Below are positions 33,987 to 43,103 of a stretch of DNA of 64,000 bases, one piece after another. The stretch covers positions 186,001-250,000 of the forward strand of contig CAJSYJ010000003.1 of assembly GCA_910574205.1 (NCBI GenBank), written 5' to 3'. A model generated the notes under the pieces. That model was not told the DNA's origin and made no database searches. It worked only from the letters and a program-made list of their open reading frames with translations. Each line of letters opens with the position of its first letter. Position 1 is the first letter of the stretch. This DNA is from Bacteroidales bacterium (GTDB lineage Bacteria > Bacteroidota > Bacteroidia > Bacteroidales > Rikenellaceae). The translations under genes were made by a program, and so were the position numbers.

Positions 33987-35540
33987 TTAGTACACAGCTC
34001 CCGCAATGCGTCTTTTATCCACCGGACGCCTGATGACAACCGGATAGAACGTGTTGGCCAGCGCATCAAATTTGTCGGTAGAGCGTCCGAGCCGTTTTTT
34101 GATGTCCTCTTTGGGTTCGATGACTATTTTGCCGTCGGAGCGGAACGACCATCGGATTTCGGCTGCTTCTTGGGCAAATTCTTCGTCCGGCGGCAACATG
34201 GCTCCCGTGTTATTCTTGGGGTTGAGCCAATCTCGGATGCACCAAAACAGATATGCTCGCATATTGAGGAACTTGTATTGCCCCGTGATGTCGGTCAGCT
34301 CTTTATCACGGGCTTTCGCTCCCTCGCTGTATTTGCAGCTTATGATATACGGGCTGTCGTCAATCTCGTGTGCCCGAGAATAGACACCCGCACCCTCGCC
34401 GATTGTGTCGATGCTGACAAACGACGCATGGTGCTGGCGGCGGTGGTTGATGATGTCGCCCGCAACCCTCATGTGGTCTGCCGTGCCTCCTGAATTATGC
34501 TTTTTGAATGGGGCAACCCAATTCTCGATGCGGTTGCAGTAGACAGTTGCGTCCCGTCCCATTCCGGCCACATCGACACCGAGCCAATTTGTGCCGGTGT
34601 GTTCCCCTTTATGTTTCCGCCAGCGTTCCTGTGCGGCCTCAATCCACTGCATCGGGATAAGCACATCGTCAGCTACTTTCGGGAATTTGCCGAGAACCTT
34701 TTTGCGAAATAGGTCTTCCGGTCGATACCATTTCCCCTCGAAGCAGAAGTCGTCGAGTTCTTCTTGCACCTCCGATTTGTCGATACGGGTACACCATTGT
34801 TCGAGTTTATCGGCTACCCACTCGTAATCAACCTGGCCGGGAATGATGATTTTATGCTCGATGACGTTAGGGGCTGTAAGGCTGTTCAGCCGAAATTTCG
34901 TCCAGCGTTCCCCTCGTTGGCTGCGGGCTGCATACCCGATAGGGGTGTTGGGGTTGAACACCAGCAAAACACGGCTATTGCCTTGCAAGTTACCCTCGAT
35001 TGCCTCGAACGTATTATCGCTGATACCGGACGCCTCCGTGATGACAAACATCGTATTTACGGCGTGAAAGCCTGACCATGCCTCGTGATTATTCTCGTCG
35101 GCCTTAAAACCGGTCAAGAACCATTCGTCGCTGTCCGTGCGAATGTCATAGGCGTTCAGGCGTCCGGGCAGTACGATGCCTCGTGATTTTGCTCGATTGT
35201 AGAGCCTTGAAATCTCCGGCATCATAATGTTTTTTACCTGCCTGTCAGTCGGAGCGGTGAGGGCAACTTTCGTGTTCTCGATGAGTTGGCGTTGGGTATT
35301 CCACCGGGGCGTCAGGTACAGAAATGACATGGCAGCACAAGCAGCGACGAAGTCTTTGCCACGAGCCGTGCCGGAAGCAACCGACGTGCGAGGGTTGAAT
35401 TGGACGCTGGACAAAATCTCCTGCTGCTCCCTGTCGAGGGTAACGCCGAGACCGTCCCGGACAAACCGGTTCCAATCCTCTCTCCACGAACGCATCAGGT
35501 CGATGCCTCGCTGCCGTAATATGTCGTTATTTCTCTTCAT
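33987..35540 (-). CDS. terL: terminase large subunit
   Basis: 517 aa from the ATG at 35540, overlapping terS by 14 nt. Walker-A-like SGTARGKDF is at about residues 56-64 (deviant, as in many TerL), Walker B at VNTMFVITEAS, nuclease acids at TNWLGVDVAGMG and FVSIDTIGEGAG. Powers DNA packaging and cuts the concatemer. Confidence 0.9.
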   Translation of the reverse strand: MKRNNDILRQRGIDLMRSWREDWNRFVRDGLGVTLDREQQEILSSVQFNPRTSVASGTARGKDFVAACAAMSFLYLTPRWNTQRQLIENTKVALTAPTDRQVKNIMMPEISRLYNRAKSRGIVLPGRLNAYDIRTDSDEWFLTGFKADENNHEAWSGFHAVNTMFVITEASGISDNTFEAIEGNLQGNSRVLLVFNPNTPIGYAARSQRGERWTKFRLNSLTAPNVIEHKIIIPGQVDYEWVADKLEQWCTRIDKSEVQEELDDFCFEGKWYRPEDLFRKKVLGKFPKVADDVLIPMQWIEAAQERWRKHKGEHTGTNWLGVDVAGMGRDATVYCNRIENWVAPFKKHNSGGTADHMRVAGDIINHRRQHHASFVSIDTIGEGAGVYSRAHEIDDSPYIISCKYSEGAKARDKELTDITGQYKFLNMRAYLFWCIRDWLNPKNNTGAMLPPDEEFAQEAAEIRWSFRSDGKIVIEPKEDIKKRLGRSTDKFDALANTFYPVVIRRPVDKRRIAGAVY

Positions 35541-36093
35541 TGTCATCCACGATGCCGCTCTCAATGAGGAATGCCGCAAAACTCATATCGCCCGAAATAT
35601 CTTTCTTTTCGGGGGCATACAGGCCGAGCAACTTCCGGCGTTCTGCAAGCTGCTGTCTGATTTCCGCAATGTATGACGGGTCGCCGAGACGTATAACCTC
35701 CGTTTCTTTTCGTTCGGTTTGGTAGGTGCGGATAGATGTTTCTCCCGTCTTGCTGTCTCTTGTTGGCGAGCCTTTCTGTTTACGGTCGGTCTTGGTGTAG
35801 TCGGTTTTCGACTTTTCCCATTGTTCCCACAACTCCCGGCAGGTTTCGTCGATGCGTTCCAATTCAAGCTGCAAGGCCAAATCCATATTCTCCAAGCGGC
35901 TTTCCCGCCACTCTTTGAGGAGGGTTTGGATGTCCCTGTTCACGGTGGCCGTCGAATAGGTTTCCAGTCCGAGGCGTTTCATTACCTCGGACTGGATTTT
36001 CCGTATGCTGTAACCACGTTTGTAGAGTTGCGCCACGATTTCGAGGCGGGATAATTTCAACTGCCGACGCTTTCTCTGTTGTGCCTCGCTCAT
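35527..36093 (-). CDS. terS: terminase small subunit
   Basis: 188 aa. The N-terminal about 60 residues form a helix-turn-helix (SRLEIVAQLYKRGYSIRKIQ), the rest is helical and charged. Adjacent to TerL with a 14-nt overlap, and separated from the upstream SAM decarboxylase gene by 1 nt. Recognises the packaging site. Confidence 0.8.
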   Translation of the reverse strand: MSEAQQRKRRQLKLSRLEIVAQLYKRGYSIRKIQSEVMKRLGLETYSTATVNRDIQTLLKEWRESRLENMDLALQLELERIDETCRELWEQWEKSKTDYTKTDRKQKGSPTRDSKTGETSIRTYQTERKETEVIRLGDPSYIAEIRQQLAERRKLLGLYAPEKKDISGDMSFAAFLIESGIVDDNEEK

Positions 36094-36094
36094 T

Positions 36095-36373
36095 TTACAA
36101 CTCTTTTGTCATTTCCAAAAAACGCTGATAGTATTCGAGGTTGCAGCTTGACAACTCGATGTACGATTTACCATATTCCGGAAAGGTGTGTACGGCAAAG
36201 TGGCTTTCTGAGAGTAACCACAAAGCCGTATATCCTTGCGGTTCGAAATGGTGGGCTGTAAAGCGGAGAATATTGAATCCGGCCTTGCGTAACAGATTTT
36301 CGAAATGCTCTCTAATCTTCTGCGGATTCGTCTCCGCTATCCACTCTGAATAGTTCCAAATCTTCGCTTGCAT
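36095..36373 (-). CDS. SpeD-like pyruvoyl SAM decarboxylase, short form
   Basis: 92 aa. The core SESHFAVHTFPEYGKSYIEL matches prokaryotic AdoMet decarboxylase. Ser57 (cleavage site that becomes the pyruvoyl group), His62 and Cys77 keep the exact spacing of Thermotoga Ser63/His68/Cys83, and Glu66 of the PE motif is present. Cellular enzymes are about 120-130 aa, so this is a short version. It overlaps the methyltransferase gene upstream by 62 nt and ends 1 nt before terS. It would make decarboxylated SAM, but related proteins have also become arginine or ornithine decarboxylases, so the substrate is open. Confidence 0.8.
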   Translation of the reverse strand: MQAKIWNYSEWIAETNPQKIREHFENLLRKAGFNILRFTAHHFEPQGYTALWLLSESHFAVHTFPEYGKSYIELSSCNLEYYQRFLEMTKEL

Positions 36374-37850
36374 ATTCGATTTTTTTGTAGTTGTTCTTGA
36401 TTTCTTTTGTGTTGCCTTTGTAGAACACGAGGATATTTTGGTGCATCTTGGCTACCTTGCGGCTCTCCATATAGCGGGCGGCACGGAGGGCTGTGCTGGC
36501 TCCTGTTTCTATGAGGATAAGTTCGTTATACAGGGCTGCTCCGTTCTCTTTGAAGATGCGTTTCATATCGTCAATGAAATTGTAGTAGAAGCCCGTTTTC
36601 TTATCCCGAACGTCCCCGACGACAATAACTGCAAACCGGTTTTCTTTCAGACAGCCGAGGGCGGATTTGAAAGCGTTTGCCAGAATTGTGAGAAACTCCT
36701 CGTATGTTCCCTGATTGGACGCATCGTTTTCGAGATCGGAGTATTTTTCGAGGTCATAGTACGGCGGGCAGCTAAACAGTAAATCCATGCTGTTCGGCTC
36801 AATGTGTTGTCCGATATTTTGCCCGTCGTCACAGATATACCGTGCGGACATTCCCTCGACCCGCTCGTTGTTGAGTTGAGCCTGTTCCGGCCGGAGTTCG
36901 ATGCCGGTGAACTCATTGCCGAGATAGGCCGATACATAGCCGAACACGCTATCGCCTGCGAAGCAGTCGAATGTCTTGCACCGTTCTAACCCAAACCAAC
37001 GGCAAATAAGTTCAGCCATAACGGGGTCAAGCAACGACACGCCCGCCGACAGGACTTTGGCCGCCTCTCGCTCTTTGACTTCCTCCGGCACATATTTGTC
37101 GAGGTATTCCTTGAATGAAAGGCCGAGCGATTCTCGATGCTCCCGTGTCTTTTGATAGATGTCTTTGTACTTGATTTCGGGGCTTGTTATCAGCGTATCG
37201 TTGCGGCTTTCGCCCATATCCCCGATAAGTTCCCGCCACACCTTTTTACGGGCTTGCCAATAGCCTTTGCGGGTGTCGAGGATAGAGAACGGCGGAATAA
37301 CGAAACGGTCGGTCAATGAACCGTTGGCGGGTTTGCTGCTTTCGCTTGCCTCTCCGCCGCCGTTGTTGTTATCGGTCTGCCATACATCCAATCCCCAATC
37401 TTCGAGGTCTTCTGCATCCCAATCGTTTGCCAACATATCGAAGTCCCATTCACCGTAGCCTACGTTATCTTTGATGATGAACTCCTTTTGTTCGGCATCC
37501 GATAGGTCAGAGGCTCGGATAACGGGGGCGGTAGGATTGTCCTGCCAACGCTCCCAATAAGAAATCAAAACCTCTTTCTCGGCCTCTGTCTTTTTCTGAA
37601 AATCTCGGATGTCGCACAGCCTGGCTTTCAGGTCGTCGAAAGACATCCCAGCGATGAACGTCAATGCCCGATAGCGCATGTTACCACCGAGAGAAACGAA
37701 CGTGTCGTCTACCACAATAGGGCGGAGTTCCAACATTTTCGGCAAAGCGAGTATCGAGTTTACCAGCTTGTCGAACTTGTCGTCCTTGATGACACGGGGA
37801 TTTGCCCCGTTGGTCTGAATTTGCGAGAGTTTTGCAATTTCGGTTTTCAT
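36312..37850 (-). CDS. ParB domain - DNA methyltransferase fusion
   Basis: 512 aa from the ATG at 37850, 4 nt after the metK stop. Residues about 1-110 are ParB-like (LRPIVVDDTFVSLGGNMRYRAL); the C-terminal part is an amino-methyltransferase with TFDCFAGDSVFGYVSAYLG (SAM binding) and LLFSCPPYYDLEKY, the (S/D)PPY-type catalytic motif. Such fusions are known in phages. It should methylate N6-adenine or N4-cytosine; the target site cannot be read from the sequence. Confidence 0.85.
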   Translation of the reverse strand: MKTEIAKLSQIQTNGANPRVIKDDKFDKLVNSILALPKMLELRPIVVDDTFVSLGGNMRYRALTFIAGMSFDDLKARLCDIRDFQKKTEAEKEVLISYWERWQDNPTAPVIRASDLSDAEQKEFIIKDNVGYGEWDFDMLANDWDAEDLEDWGLDVWQTDNNNGGGEASESSKPANGSLTDRFVIPPFSILDTRKGYWQARKKVWRELIGDMGESRNDTLITSPEIKYKDIYQKTREHRESLGLSFKEYLDKYVPEEVKEREAAKVLSAGVSLLDPVMAELICRWFGLERCKTFDCFAGDSVFGYVSAYLGNEFTGIELRPEQAQLNNERVEGMSARYICDDGQNIGQHIEPNSMDLLFSCPPYYDLEKYSDLENDASNQGTYEEFLTILANAFKSALGCLKENRFAVIVVGDVRDKKTGFYYNFIDDMKRIFKENGAALYNELILIETGASTALRAARYMESRKVAKMHQNILVFYKGNTKEIKNNYKKIEYASEDLELFRVDSGDESAED

Positions 37851-37854
37851 AGCC

Positions 37855-38880
37855 TCATTCCCATACTTTGTCCTGTTGATACTCGCCGAACAGTCCCCAG
37901 CGGCACATTGACGCATAAATAGGGGTATTCAACTTGAACTCCTTGCATATCTCCTGCGGGTTGATGTCCATTGTCCCCTCGGCCAACGTGTTTCCCGCCG
38001 TGTCTTGAACGATGAAATCCACCGCCTGTTTGCCGATGCAGCAGGCGAGGGCAGTCATTACGTCCGTTTTGTACTTCATCGAGTAGTTGATAGCGAGACG
38101 GCGGGCTGCGAGGTTCAGCGTAAGGTCGGCCTTGCTTGCGTCTTTCGTCCAAGGGGAACCGCCGCCGATTTTACTGTTGCCGCCGTAGAAATCCACAGCC
38201 AATTTGCGGCCTGTCGTGCCGCAGTCTGCGATAGACGAGTGCTTGACATATCGTCCCGTGCCGTTGATGATGAGTTGATACCGGCCTTTGATTCGTGAGC
38301 GCACGAAATGTTTCACGGTCTTTTTGCTGGTGTCGTCGAGCAGCGGTATTGCCACGATGACCTTTTCGACCTTATCGTTGCTGGTTATGACCTGCGTTTT
38401 GATGTCGAGGCCTCCGATGCCGCTCTCGAACAGGTCTTTGCACAGTCTTTTGGCGAGGGTATGGTCAAGAGGCATTCCGCAGGTGTCAGGCCGGTATTCG
38501 CAGTACCCGAAGAAAATGCCTTGGTCGCCCCAGCCGGACAGCCCTTGTGCTATATCGTTGCTCTGCTGGGTGATGAGGCTTTCAACGTCCAAAAGGTCGC
38601 CGCAAATTGTGTTCTCTGCACCCCAGCGTTCCTGATACTCTCGTGTGTATCCGATTTCATTGACGGCCTCCCGAACGAATCGGCGAATCTCCTCCGGGCT
38701 GAAAAGGTGTGTGCTCGATACCTCGCCGCCGAGCGTTACCCGATAATCCTTGATTTGCACTTCCACCGCATATCGGGTTTGCGGGTCGTGTTCGATGTAT
38801 CGGTCGAGGAGGTATTGCGAAATATAGTCCGCAATCTTATCCGGGTGTCCGAGCGATACAAATTCTGAAAATTTTATCAT
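37855..38880 (-). CDS. metK: S-adenosylmethionine synthetase
   Basis: 341 aa, shorter than the about 380-430 aa of cellular enzymes. Signature motifs are present: GHPDKIAD at residues 11-18 (ATP/methionine site), GWGDQGIFFGY at about 117 and GGGSPWTKDASKADL at about 239, the P-loop-like GGG(A)FS..D..K motif. It makes SAM from methionine and ATP. First gene of the operon that continues through a methyltransferase, SpeD-like protein and terminase, driven by the dyad promoter at 38903-38935. A phage-encoded MetK is rare enough to suggest heavy SAM use. Confidence 0.92.
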   Translation of the reverse strand: MIKFSEFVSLGHPDKIADYISQYLLDRYIEHDPQTRYAVEVQIKDYRVTLGGEVSSTHLFSPEEIRRFVREAVNEIGYTREYQERWGAENTICGDLLDVESLITQQSNDIAQGLSGWGDQGIFFGYCEYRPDTCGMPLDHTLAKRLCKDLFESGIGGLDIKTQVITSNDKVEKVIVAIPLLDDTSKKTVKHFVRSRIKGRYQLIINGTGRYVKHSSIADCGTTGRKLAVDFYGGNSKIGGGSPWTKDASKADLTLNLAARRLAINYSMKYKTDVMTALACCIGKQAVDFIVQDTAGNTLAEGTMDINPQEICKEFKLNTPIYASMCRWGLFGEYQQDKVWE

Positions 38881-38902
38881 CCTTTGAATTTGTTAGTTTC
38901 GA

Positions 38903-38935
38903 CAAAATTAGCCAATATGATTGTATTATAATCAT
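38903..38935 (-). promoter_or_regulatory. SAM/packaging operon promoter with dyad (site 5)
   Basis: Minus-strand dyad ATGATTATAATACAATCAT (38917-38935) is followed after 6 nt by TAATTTTG (38903-38910), a perfect -7 box, 22 nt before the metK start. Same geometry as site 1. Confidence 0.75.
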
Positions 38936-38958
38936 TTTTTGAGCAAAAAAATGAATTT

Positions 38959-39327
38959 TCAACCGGAAATCGCCTGTTTTATCAATTCCAGCGTCTTCAA
39001 CCTGCATAGGTCGTCGGGCGTTACTCTGAATATCCGCCAGCCGAGCAAAGTCCCTGCATTGTACTTTTCAATGTCGCCGAGAAACCCTTGCGGACGTGTA
39101 TGTCGTCCGCCCGTCCATACGCCGCCCTCTACTTCGAGAGCGATTTTATGGTCGGGTATCGCATAATCAAACCGCCATTTGCGGGTCGGGTGGAATATGT
39201 ACTCTTTGACGACCTCTATTTTCAGGTCGCTTTTGCAGATAGCCGTGAACATATCCATTTTGGGTTGTTTTGGTGGCTTCTGCGCCTTTCTTTTGGGCTT
39301 GCCGTGTGTTTGGTTATCTGTTATCAT
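38959..39327 (-). CDS. PD-(D/E)XK-type endonuclease-like protein
   Basis: 122 aa from the ATG at 39327. The core KWRFDYAIPDHKIALEVEGG carries the D...ExE pattern of restriction-endonuclease-fold nucleases, followed by GRHTRPQGFLGDIEKYNAG and WRIFRVTPDDL, as in small DUF559/VRR-like phage nucleases. Could be a resolvase or a nuclease for DNA repair. No cognate recognition domain is visible. Confidence 0.75.
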   Translation of the reverse strand: MITDNQTHGKPKRKAQKPPKQPKMDMFTAICKSDLKIEVVKEYIFHPTRKWRFDYAIPDHKIALEVEGGVWTGGRHTRPQGFLGDIEKYNAGTLLGWRIFRVTPDDLCRLKTLELIKQAISG

Positions 39328-39413
39328 ATCGTTTGAATTTGGGGCTATTTGGGGGCAAGACAACAAAACGGGGATTGCTCCCCGAATTGTGTCGTGCTGT
39401 GAACCGCCCGATG

Positions 39414-40124
39414 TTAGAACGGGAGGTCGTCAGGGTCTTCGACAGCCTCCGCTGCGTTGGTGGTCTGCGTTACTTCCATTTGACGCTGTTGGCTTTCGAT
39501 AGGCTTCAACGCCCCGACTATGGGCTGCGCCATGCGTTCCTCCTCGCTCATGGCTTGGTATATCTCTTTCGAGAGGCTTTGTTTGAGGACGTGCGTGTCG
39601 CCGTACCTCTGTTCCCGCATTTCGACGGCTGTGAGGTTCAGATATACGCCTTTCTCTCCGAGGTAAACCCCGCTGTCATCGATGTCGATAACTATGCCCT
39701 CGCAGTAAGGTTCTCCGTCCCGCTTGATTGTGAACGGTGCGTAGGGCATATTGGAGGAAATACGCCAGCTCAATTCCAGTTGATCGTCGGGACACCACTC
39801 GGCTCGAATGAGGCGTGGATTGTCGTCGTTGTCGTACTCGTCCGAAAGCGGCAGAATTTCGTTGCCTATGGCCTTGTGGTAGGTGTTTTCCTCCTCACCG
39901 TCGGCATACAGTTCACCGTCCAAGGCCAGCGCATACTCGCCGCCGTCATACGCTCCGGCCTCATCATAGATAGCCCCTCGCATTTCAAGCAGGTCGTCCG
40001 ATGCCCCGAACAGCACCAGCAGATTGTTCTCCTCGGCAGCCTGTTCCTGTTCCTTTGTCATTTCATCACGGTATTCGTTACCGTTCAGCAGCTCCGCAAG
40101 CTGCTCTTTCGTCATTGTTTTCAT
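39414..40124 (-). CDS. phage protein with SSB-like acidic tail
   Basis: 236 aa. The first about 150 residues match a DUF common on Bacteroidales elements (LLVLFGASDDLLEMRGAIYD; YCEGIVIDID). The C-terminus runs VEDPDDLPF, like the SSB tip DDDIPF that recruits replication proteins. The combination suggests it joins the replication machinery; the body is not an obvious OB fold. Start overlaps the upstream gene by 4 nt. Confidence 0.65.
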   Translation of the reverse strand: MKTMTKEQLAELLNGNEYRDEMTKEQEQAAEENNLLVLFGASDDLLEMRGAIYDEAGAYDGGEYALALDGELYADGEEENTYHKAIGNEILPLSDEYDNDDNPRLIRAEWCPDDQLELSWRISSNMPYAPFTIKRDGEPYCEGIVIDIDDSGVYLGEKGVYLNLTAVEMREQRYGDTHVLKQSLSKEIYQAMSEEERMAQPIVGALKPIESQQRQMEVTQTTNAAEAVEDPDDLPF

Positions 40125-40366
40125 TTTCTCGATTTTTGTTTTGTGAGTTTTTTGATTATCCTATTGAGATAGGCGTTTTCGTGTTCCAAATCCTTTATTT
40201 CCGCCCGCAGAGCCTTGACGGTTTCATTGTATCGTTCCCGCTCGAACCCAGCAAAGGTCTTTTCAGGGCGGCAGGTGCAATTCTCTATACCCATTGCCGC
40301 TGTGCCCATACAGCCTGGGATAAGTACCTTTTCGCCGTCCTCGGTGTATATGTAGTGGCATTTCAT
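40121..40366 (-). CDS. small coiled-coil protein, 81 aa
   Basis: Short beta start, a pair of Cys (GIENCTCRPEK), then a helical, leucine-spaced C-terminus (KALRAEIKDLEHENAYLNRI) likely to dimerise. Overlaps both neighbours by 4 nt. Confidence 0.6.
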   Translation of the reverse strand: MKCHYIYTEDGEKVLIPGCMGTAAMGIENCTCRPEKTFAGFERERYNETVKALRAEIKDLEHENAYLNRIIKKLTKQKSRK

Positions 40367-40560
40367 TTCAATATGTCAATATCTCCGCAGAATACCCATA
40401 TCGGGCGACGGGTAATAAAAGTCTTTATCTGTACTCGATAAGTTTCAAAATCAACCCCAAGTACTGTTTCTTTACGTTGCATAATGCGAGGTAAGTGGTT
40501 GGGGAATGTTATTTTTGTGCCTTTCCCCCATTTATAAAGTTCAAATTCTTGTCGTGTCAT
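40363..40560 (-). CDS. small phage protein, 65 aa
   Basis: Basic, beta-rich, with ETYRVQIKTFITRRPIWVFC. Unrecognised. Part of a tight operon with the next gene (4-nt overlap). Confidence 0.55.
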   Translation of the reverse strand: MTRQEFELYKWGKGTKITFPNHLPRIMQRKETVLGVDFETYRVQIKTFITRRPIWVFCGDIDILK

Positions 40561-40607
40561 AATTCGATGATTTATAATGCGTTTTTTTTATTTGCGTTTC
40601 GTTTTGG

Positions 40608-42224
40608 TTATGCGACCGCCCGAATCGGTCTGATGTCCTCCTCAATCAGTCGGGTGCAAAGAGCCTCGCAGAGTACCCGTGCCATATTGACTTCCACAGC
40701 GTTACCGATGAATTTCTTTTGGTCGGCCTGTGTCCCGACGAGAACATAGTCGGAGGGGAAACCCATAATCCGTTTGAGTTCGGGGATGCGTAGCATTCGC
40801 ATTTTTATGTCGATAATGCCATATAACGCCATGAATTGTTTGATTTTTACCATTGCAGGTGTGTCGTTCGGTTCGATAATGATAGCCACTTCGCCCTGTT
40901 CCGTTTGGATGAGGTAAGGTGGCATTTTATCCATGCGAGCGATAAGCGTGAAACACGGCTTATCAACGGAGCCACCAGCGGATTGGAACTGTGGGTTCAT
41001 CAGGTAGTGCCGTTTGCAGGTGACGAGTTGGTGTTTGGGGTTGGTTGTAACGGTTGGAGCGGGTGTCTCGATGTCGCAGGGTGTCCCGTTACCGTACTGC
41101 ATATCGACAAATGCAAGCCGGTCTTTCGTCGTTACCGTTGGAGCCGGTTCGTCTATGCTGTGATTGTGCCCGTTGCCATAATAGGCCGTGATGAACGAGT
41201 GGTGGTCTCGTGTGGTTATTGCTCCCGCAGGCTCCTCTACCGATACACTCTTACCCTCAGGACTACCGCCGTAATACTTGGAAAGGAAACTCACCTGTGC
41301 CACGCCGAGCCGACTTTGCGTTGCAACAGTCGGACACGGCTCGTCGATGCCCGGAGCCTGATATTTTCCCGTGCGGCTCATGCTGTTCCATTTTACCATG
41401 AATGCCTCTTTGCCACCCGCAACGAATTTTATCAGCCCTGCATATATCCGTTCCAATGTTGCATCGACGAGCGGCTTTTTACGCCCGAAAATACTTTCTC
41501 CCTCATCCGAAAAGTTCAACACCTCCCGCACGGGCTTCCAGCGTTGCAATCCGCCGAATAGTCCTGCCTCCCCCTCTTTGCTGTGCGTCGGTTCGGGGAA
41601 TACAATCGGGAGGTCGCCTTTGGCGAAGATGCCGAAGAACCGGCGGCGGGAGGTGTACGCTCCATAATCAGCAGAGTTGAGTATGCGGTGTGCGAACCGG
41701 TAGCCATATTCGCAGACGTTCGCCACCCATTGCTGATACAACCGCCCTGCGTCTTTGCTTATCGGCTTCCCGTTGTCGTCAAGGTCGCCCCAACTCATAA
41801 ACTCCTCGACGTTTTCAATCTGAATGTAGTCGGGATTGATAGCCTCAATATACCGGAACAGATGTTCGGCCAGCGTCCGGCTGTCTGCATCACGAGGCTG
41901 CCCACCTTTGGCCTTGCTGAAATTCGTACATTCGAGGCTCGCCCATAACACGACGAATGCGTCGGGGTATTGTTTTCGCATTTGGGCAATGTGGGCTATC
42001 AGCGGGGAGAGTTCCAGCGTTCGAATATCCTCCGTGAAGTGCATAGCGTCGGGGTGGTTGGCTGCGTGTGAGGCTATGGCGTTGGTGTCATGGTTAACGC
42101 ATCCGATAACCTTTGCACGTTGCCGGCCTCCATACCGAGCGTTCTCAACGCCGGTAGAGGTTCCGCCCGCCCCGCAGAATAAGTCGATATAAAGCAGTTT
42201 CATGGCTGTCATTGTTTTATCCAT
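40608..42224 (-). CDS. DNA cytosine-5 methyltransferase
   Basis: 538 aa from the ATG at 42224 (one at 42203 is possible). Motif I DLFCGAGGTSTG, motif VI QIENVEEF, motif VIII RRRFFGIFAK and motif X FIGNAVEVNMARVL are clear. Motif IV reads ECTNFSKAKGG instead of the usual PPCQ.FS; the Cys is the expected nucleophile. The long target-recognition region (about residues 210-430) has repeated TVTTK/AITTRDHH-type turns. Methylates C5 of cytosine; no matching restriction enzyme is seen, so likely self-protection. Confidence 0.9.
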   Translation of the reverse strand: MDKTMTAMKLLYIDLFCGAGGTSTGVENARYGGRQRAKVIGCVNHDTNAIASHAANHPDAMHFTEDIRTLELSPLIAHIAQMRKQYPDAFVVLWASLECTNFSKAKGGQPRDADSRTLAEHLFRYIEAINPDYIQIENVEEFMSWGDLDDNGKPISKDAGRLYQQWVANVCEYGYRFAHRILNSADYGAYTSRRRFFGIFAKGDLPIVFPEPTHSKEGEAGLFGGLQRWKPVREVLNFSDEGESIFGRKKPLVDATLERIYAGLIKFVAGGKEAFMVKWNSMSRTGKYQAPGIDEPCPTVATQSRLGVAQVSFLSKYYGGSPEGKSVSVEEPAGAITTRDHHSFITAYYGNGHNHSIDEPAPTVTTKDRLAFVDMQYGNGTPCDIETPAPTVTTNPKHQLVTCKRHYLMNPQFQSAGGSVDKPCFTLIARMDKMPPYLIQTEQGEVAIIIEPNDTPAMVKIKQFMALYGIIDIKMRMLRIPELKRIMGFPSDYVLVGTQADQKKFIGNAVEVNMARVLCEALCTRLIEEDIRPIRAVA

Positions 42225-42583
42225 ATTCCGTCGCCTTTCTTCTCGAACCCTTGTAAGCACATAACCTCGTCTCGTTTGCTTGATAGGAGGTGATATACCC
42301 CTTTATAGTCCTGCTTTTCATACAATTCAGCGAGTGTTGCCCAACTGTCGATAATAGGCTTATACCAAGGGAAAATCTCACAGATACGGGGCAGGTCATA
42401 AACCGGAGAAACCTCCGCAAAGGTTACGAGGTCATAGCAGCGGGAAAAGTCGTCCGCATCACTCGGCACGTCAAACCTACCTGCCGAGCCGGAACCTACG
42501 CCCATTAAGCCACACCACATTGTTCTCGACGAAACGCCTACATTGTGAGTGCCTATCCATTCGATCATTTTCTGTGTGTTCAT
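42209..42583 (-). CDS. phage protein, 124 aa
   Basis: Start ATG at 42583, 1 nt after the upstream stop. The segment WIGTHNVGVSSRTMWCGLMG and the DxxDFSRCYDLV pattern are seen in small proteins of Bacteroidales phages; the role is unknown. Overlaps the methyltransferase start. Confidence 0.65.
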   Translation of the reverse strand: MNTQKMIEWIGTHNVGVSSRTMWCGLMGVGSGSAGRFDVPSDADDFSRCYDLVTFAEVSPVYDLPRICEIFPWYKPIIDSWATLAELYEKQDYKGVYHLLSSKRDEVMCLQGFEKKGDGIWIKQ

Positions 42584-42584
42584 A

Positions 42585-43088
42585 TCAGTAACGGAATTTG
42601 GTGAAATGAATAATTGCCATAGGCTTTGCGAAGTCGTGTGCGTTAAACCAATCAAGCCAATCGGCTGGGTGTAGGCCATCATTTTGAGCAACATCATAGT
42701 AGTTATAATATTGGCCTCCGATAATGCACTCCGAAAAATCATTGGTGATTTCTACTTTTTGAATGCCTACGCCGTCCTCCTTTGTCAGCCGGGCAATTTC
42801 AGTCTGTTTGCTGTGGTATGGCTTGCCCATCCATTGTCGGATTGATAGGCAAGCCTCGCCCCGCTCAACCTCGGCGATGCGTTTTTCCCAAAGGGGATAA
42901 TTTACCCGCATCGTGTGGATTTTCCAATCGCATATTTGAATTGGCGTATCATCTGCATCGTCTACGGTAAGTGTCGCTTCGGCGTCGTCAAGAGCATTTG
43001 CCAGCTTTTCATGGAAAAATGTAAGGTCGCCAGCACGTCTATGTCCGGCAGGAAACCGCTTTGAGAGTGTGATTACATACGTTTTCAT
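42585..43088 (-). CDS. phage protein, 167 aa
   Basis: Contains KRFPAGHRRAGDLTFFHEKL and CLSIRQWMGKPYHSKQTEIARL, a pattern like ASCH/PUA-type small nucleic-acid-binding domains, though not certain. Lies between two methyltransferase genes. Confidence 0.6.
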   Translation of the reverse strand: MKTYVITLSKRFPAGHRRAGDLTFFHEKLANALDDAEATLTVDDADDTPIQICDWKIHTMRVNYPLWEKRIAEVERGEACLSIRQWMGKPYHSKQTEIARLTKEDGVGIQKVEITNDFSECIIGGQYYNYYDVAQNDGLHPADWLDWFNAHDFAKPMAIIHFTKFRY

Positions 43089-43103
43089 ACTGTTATTGAG
43101 GTG

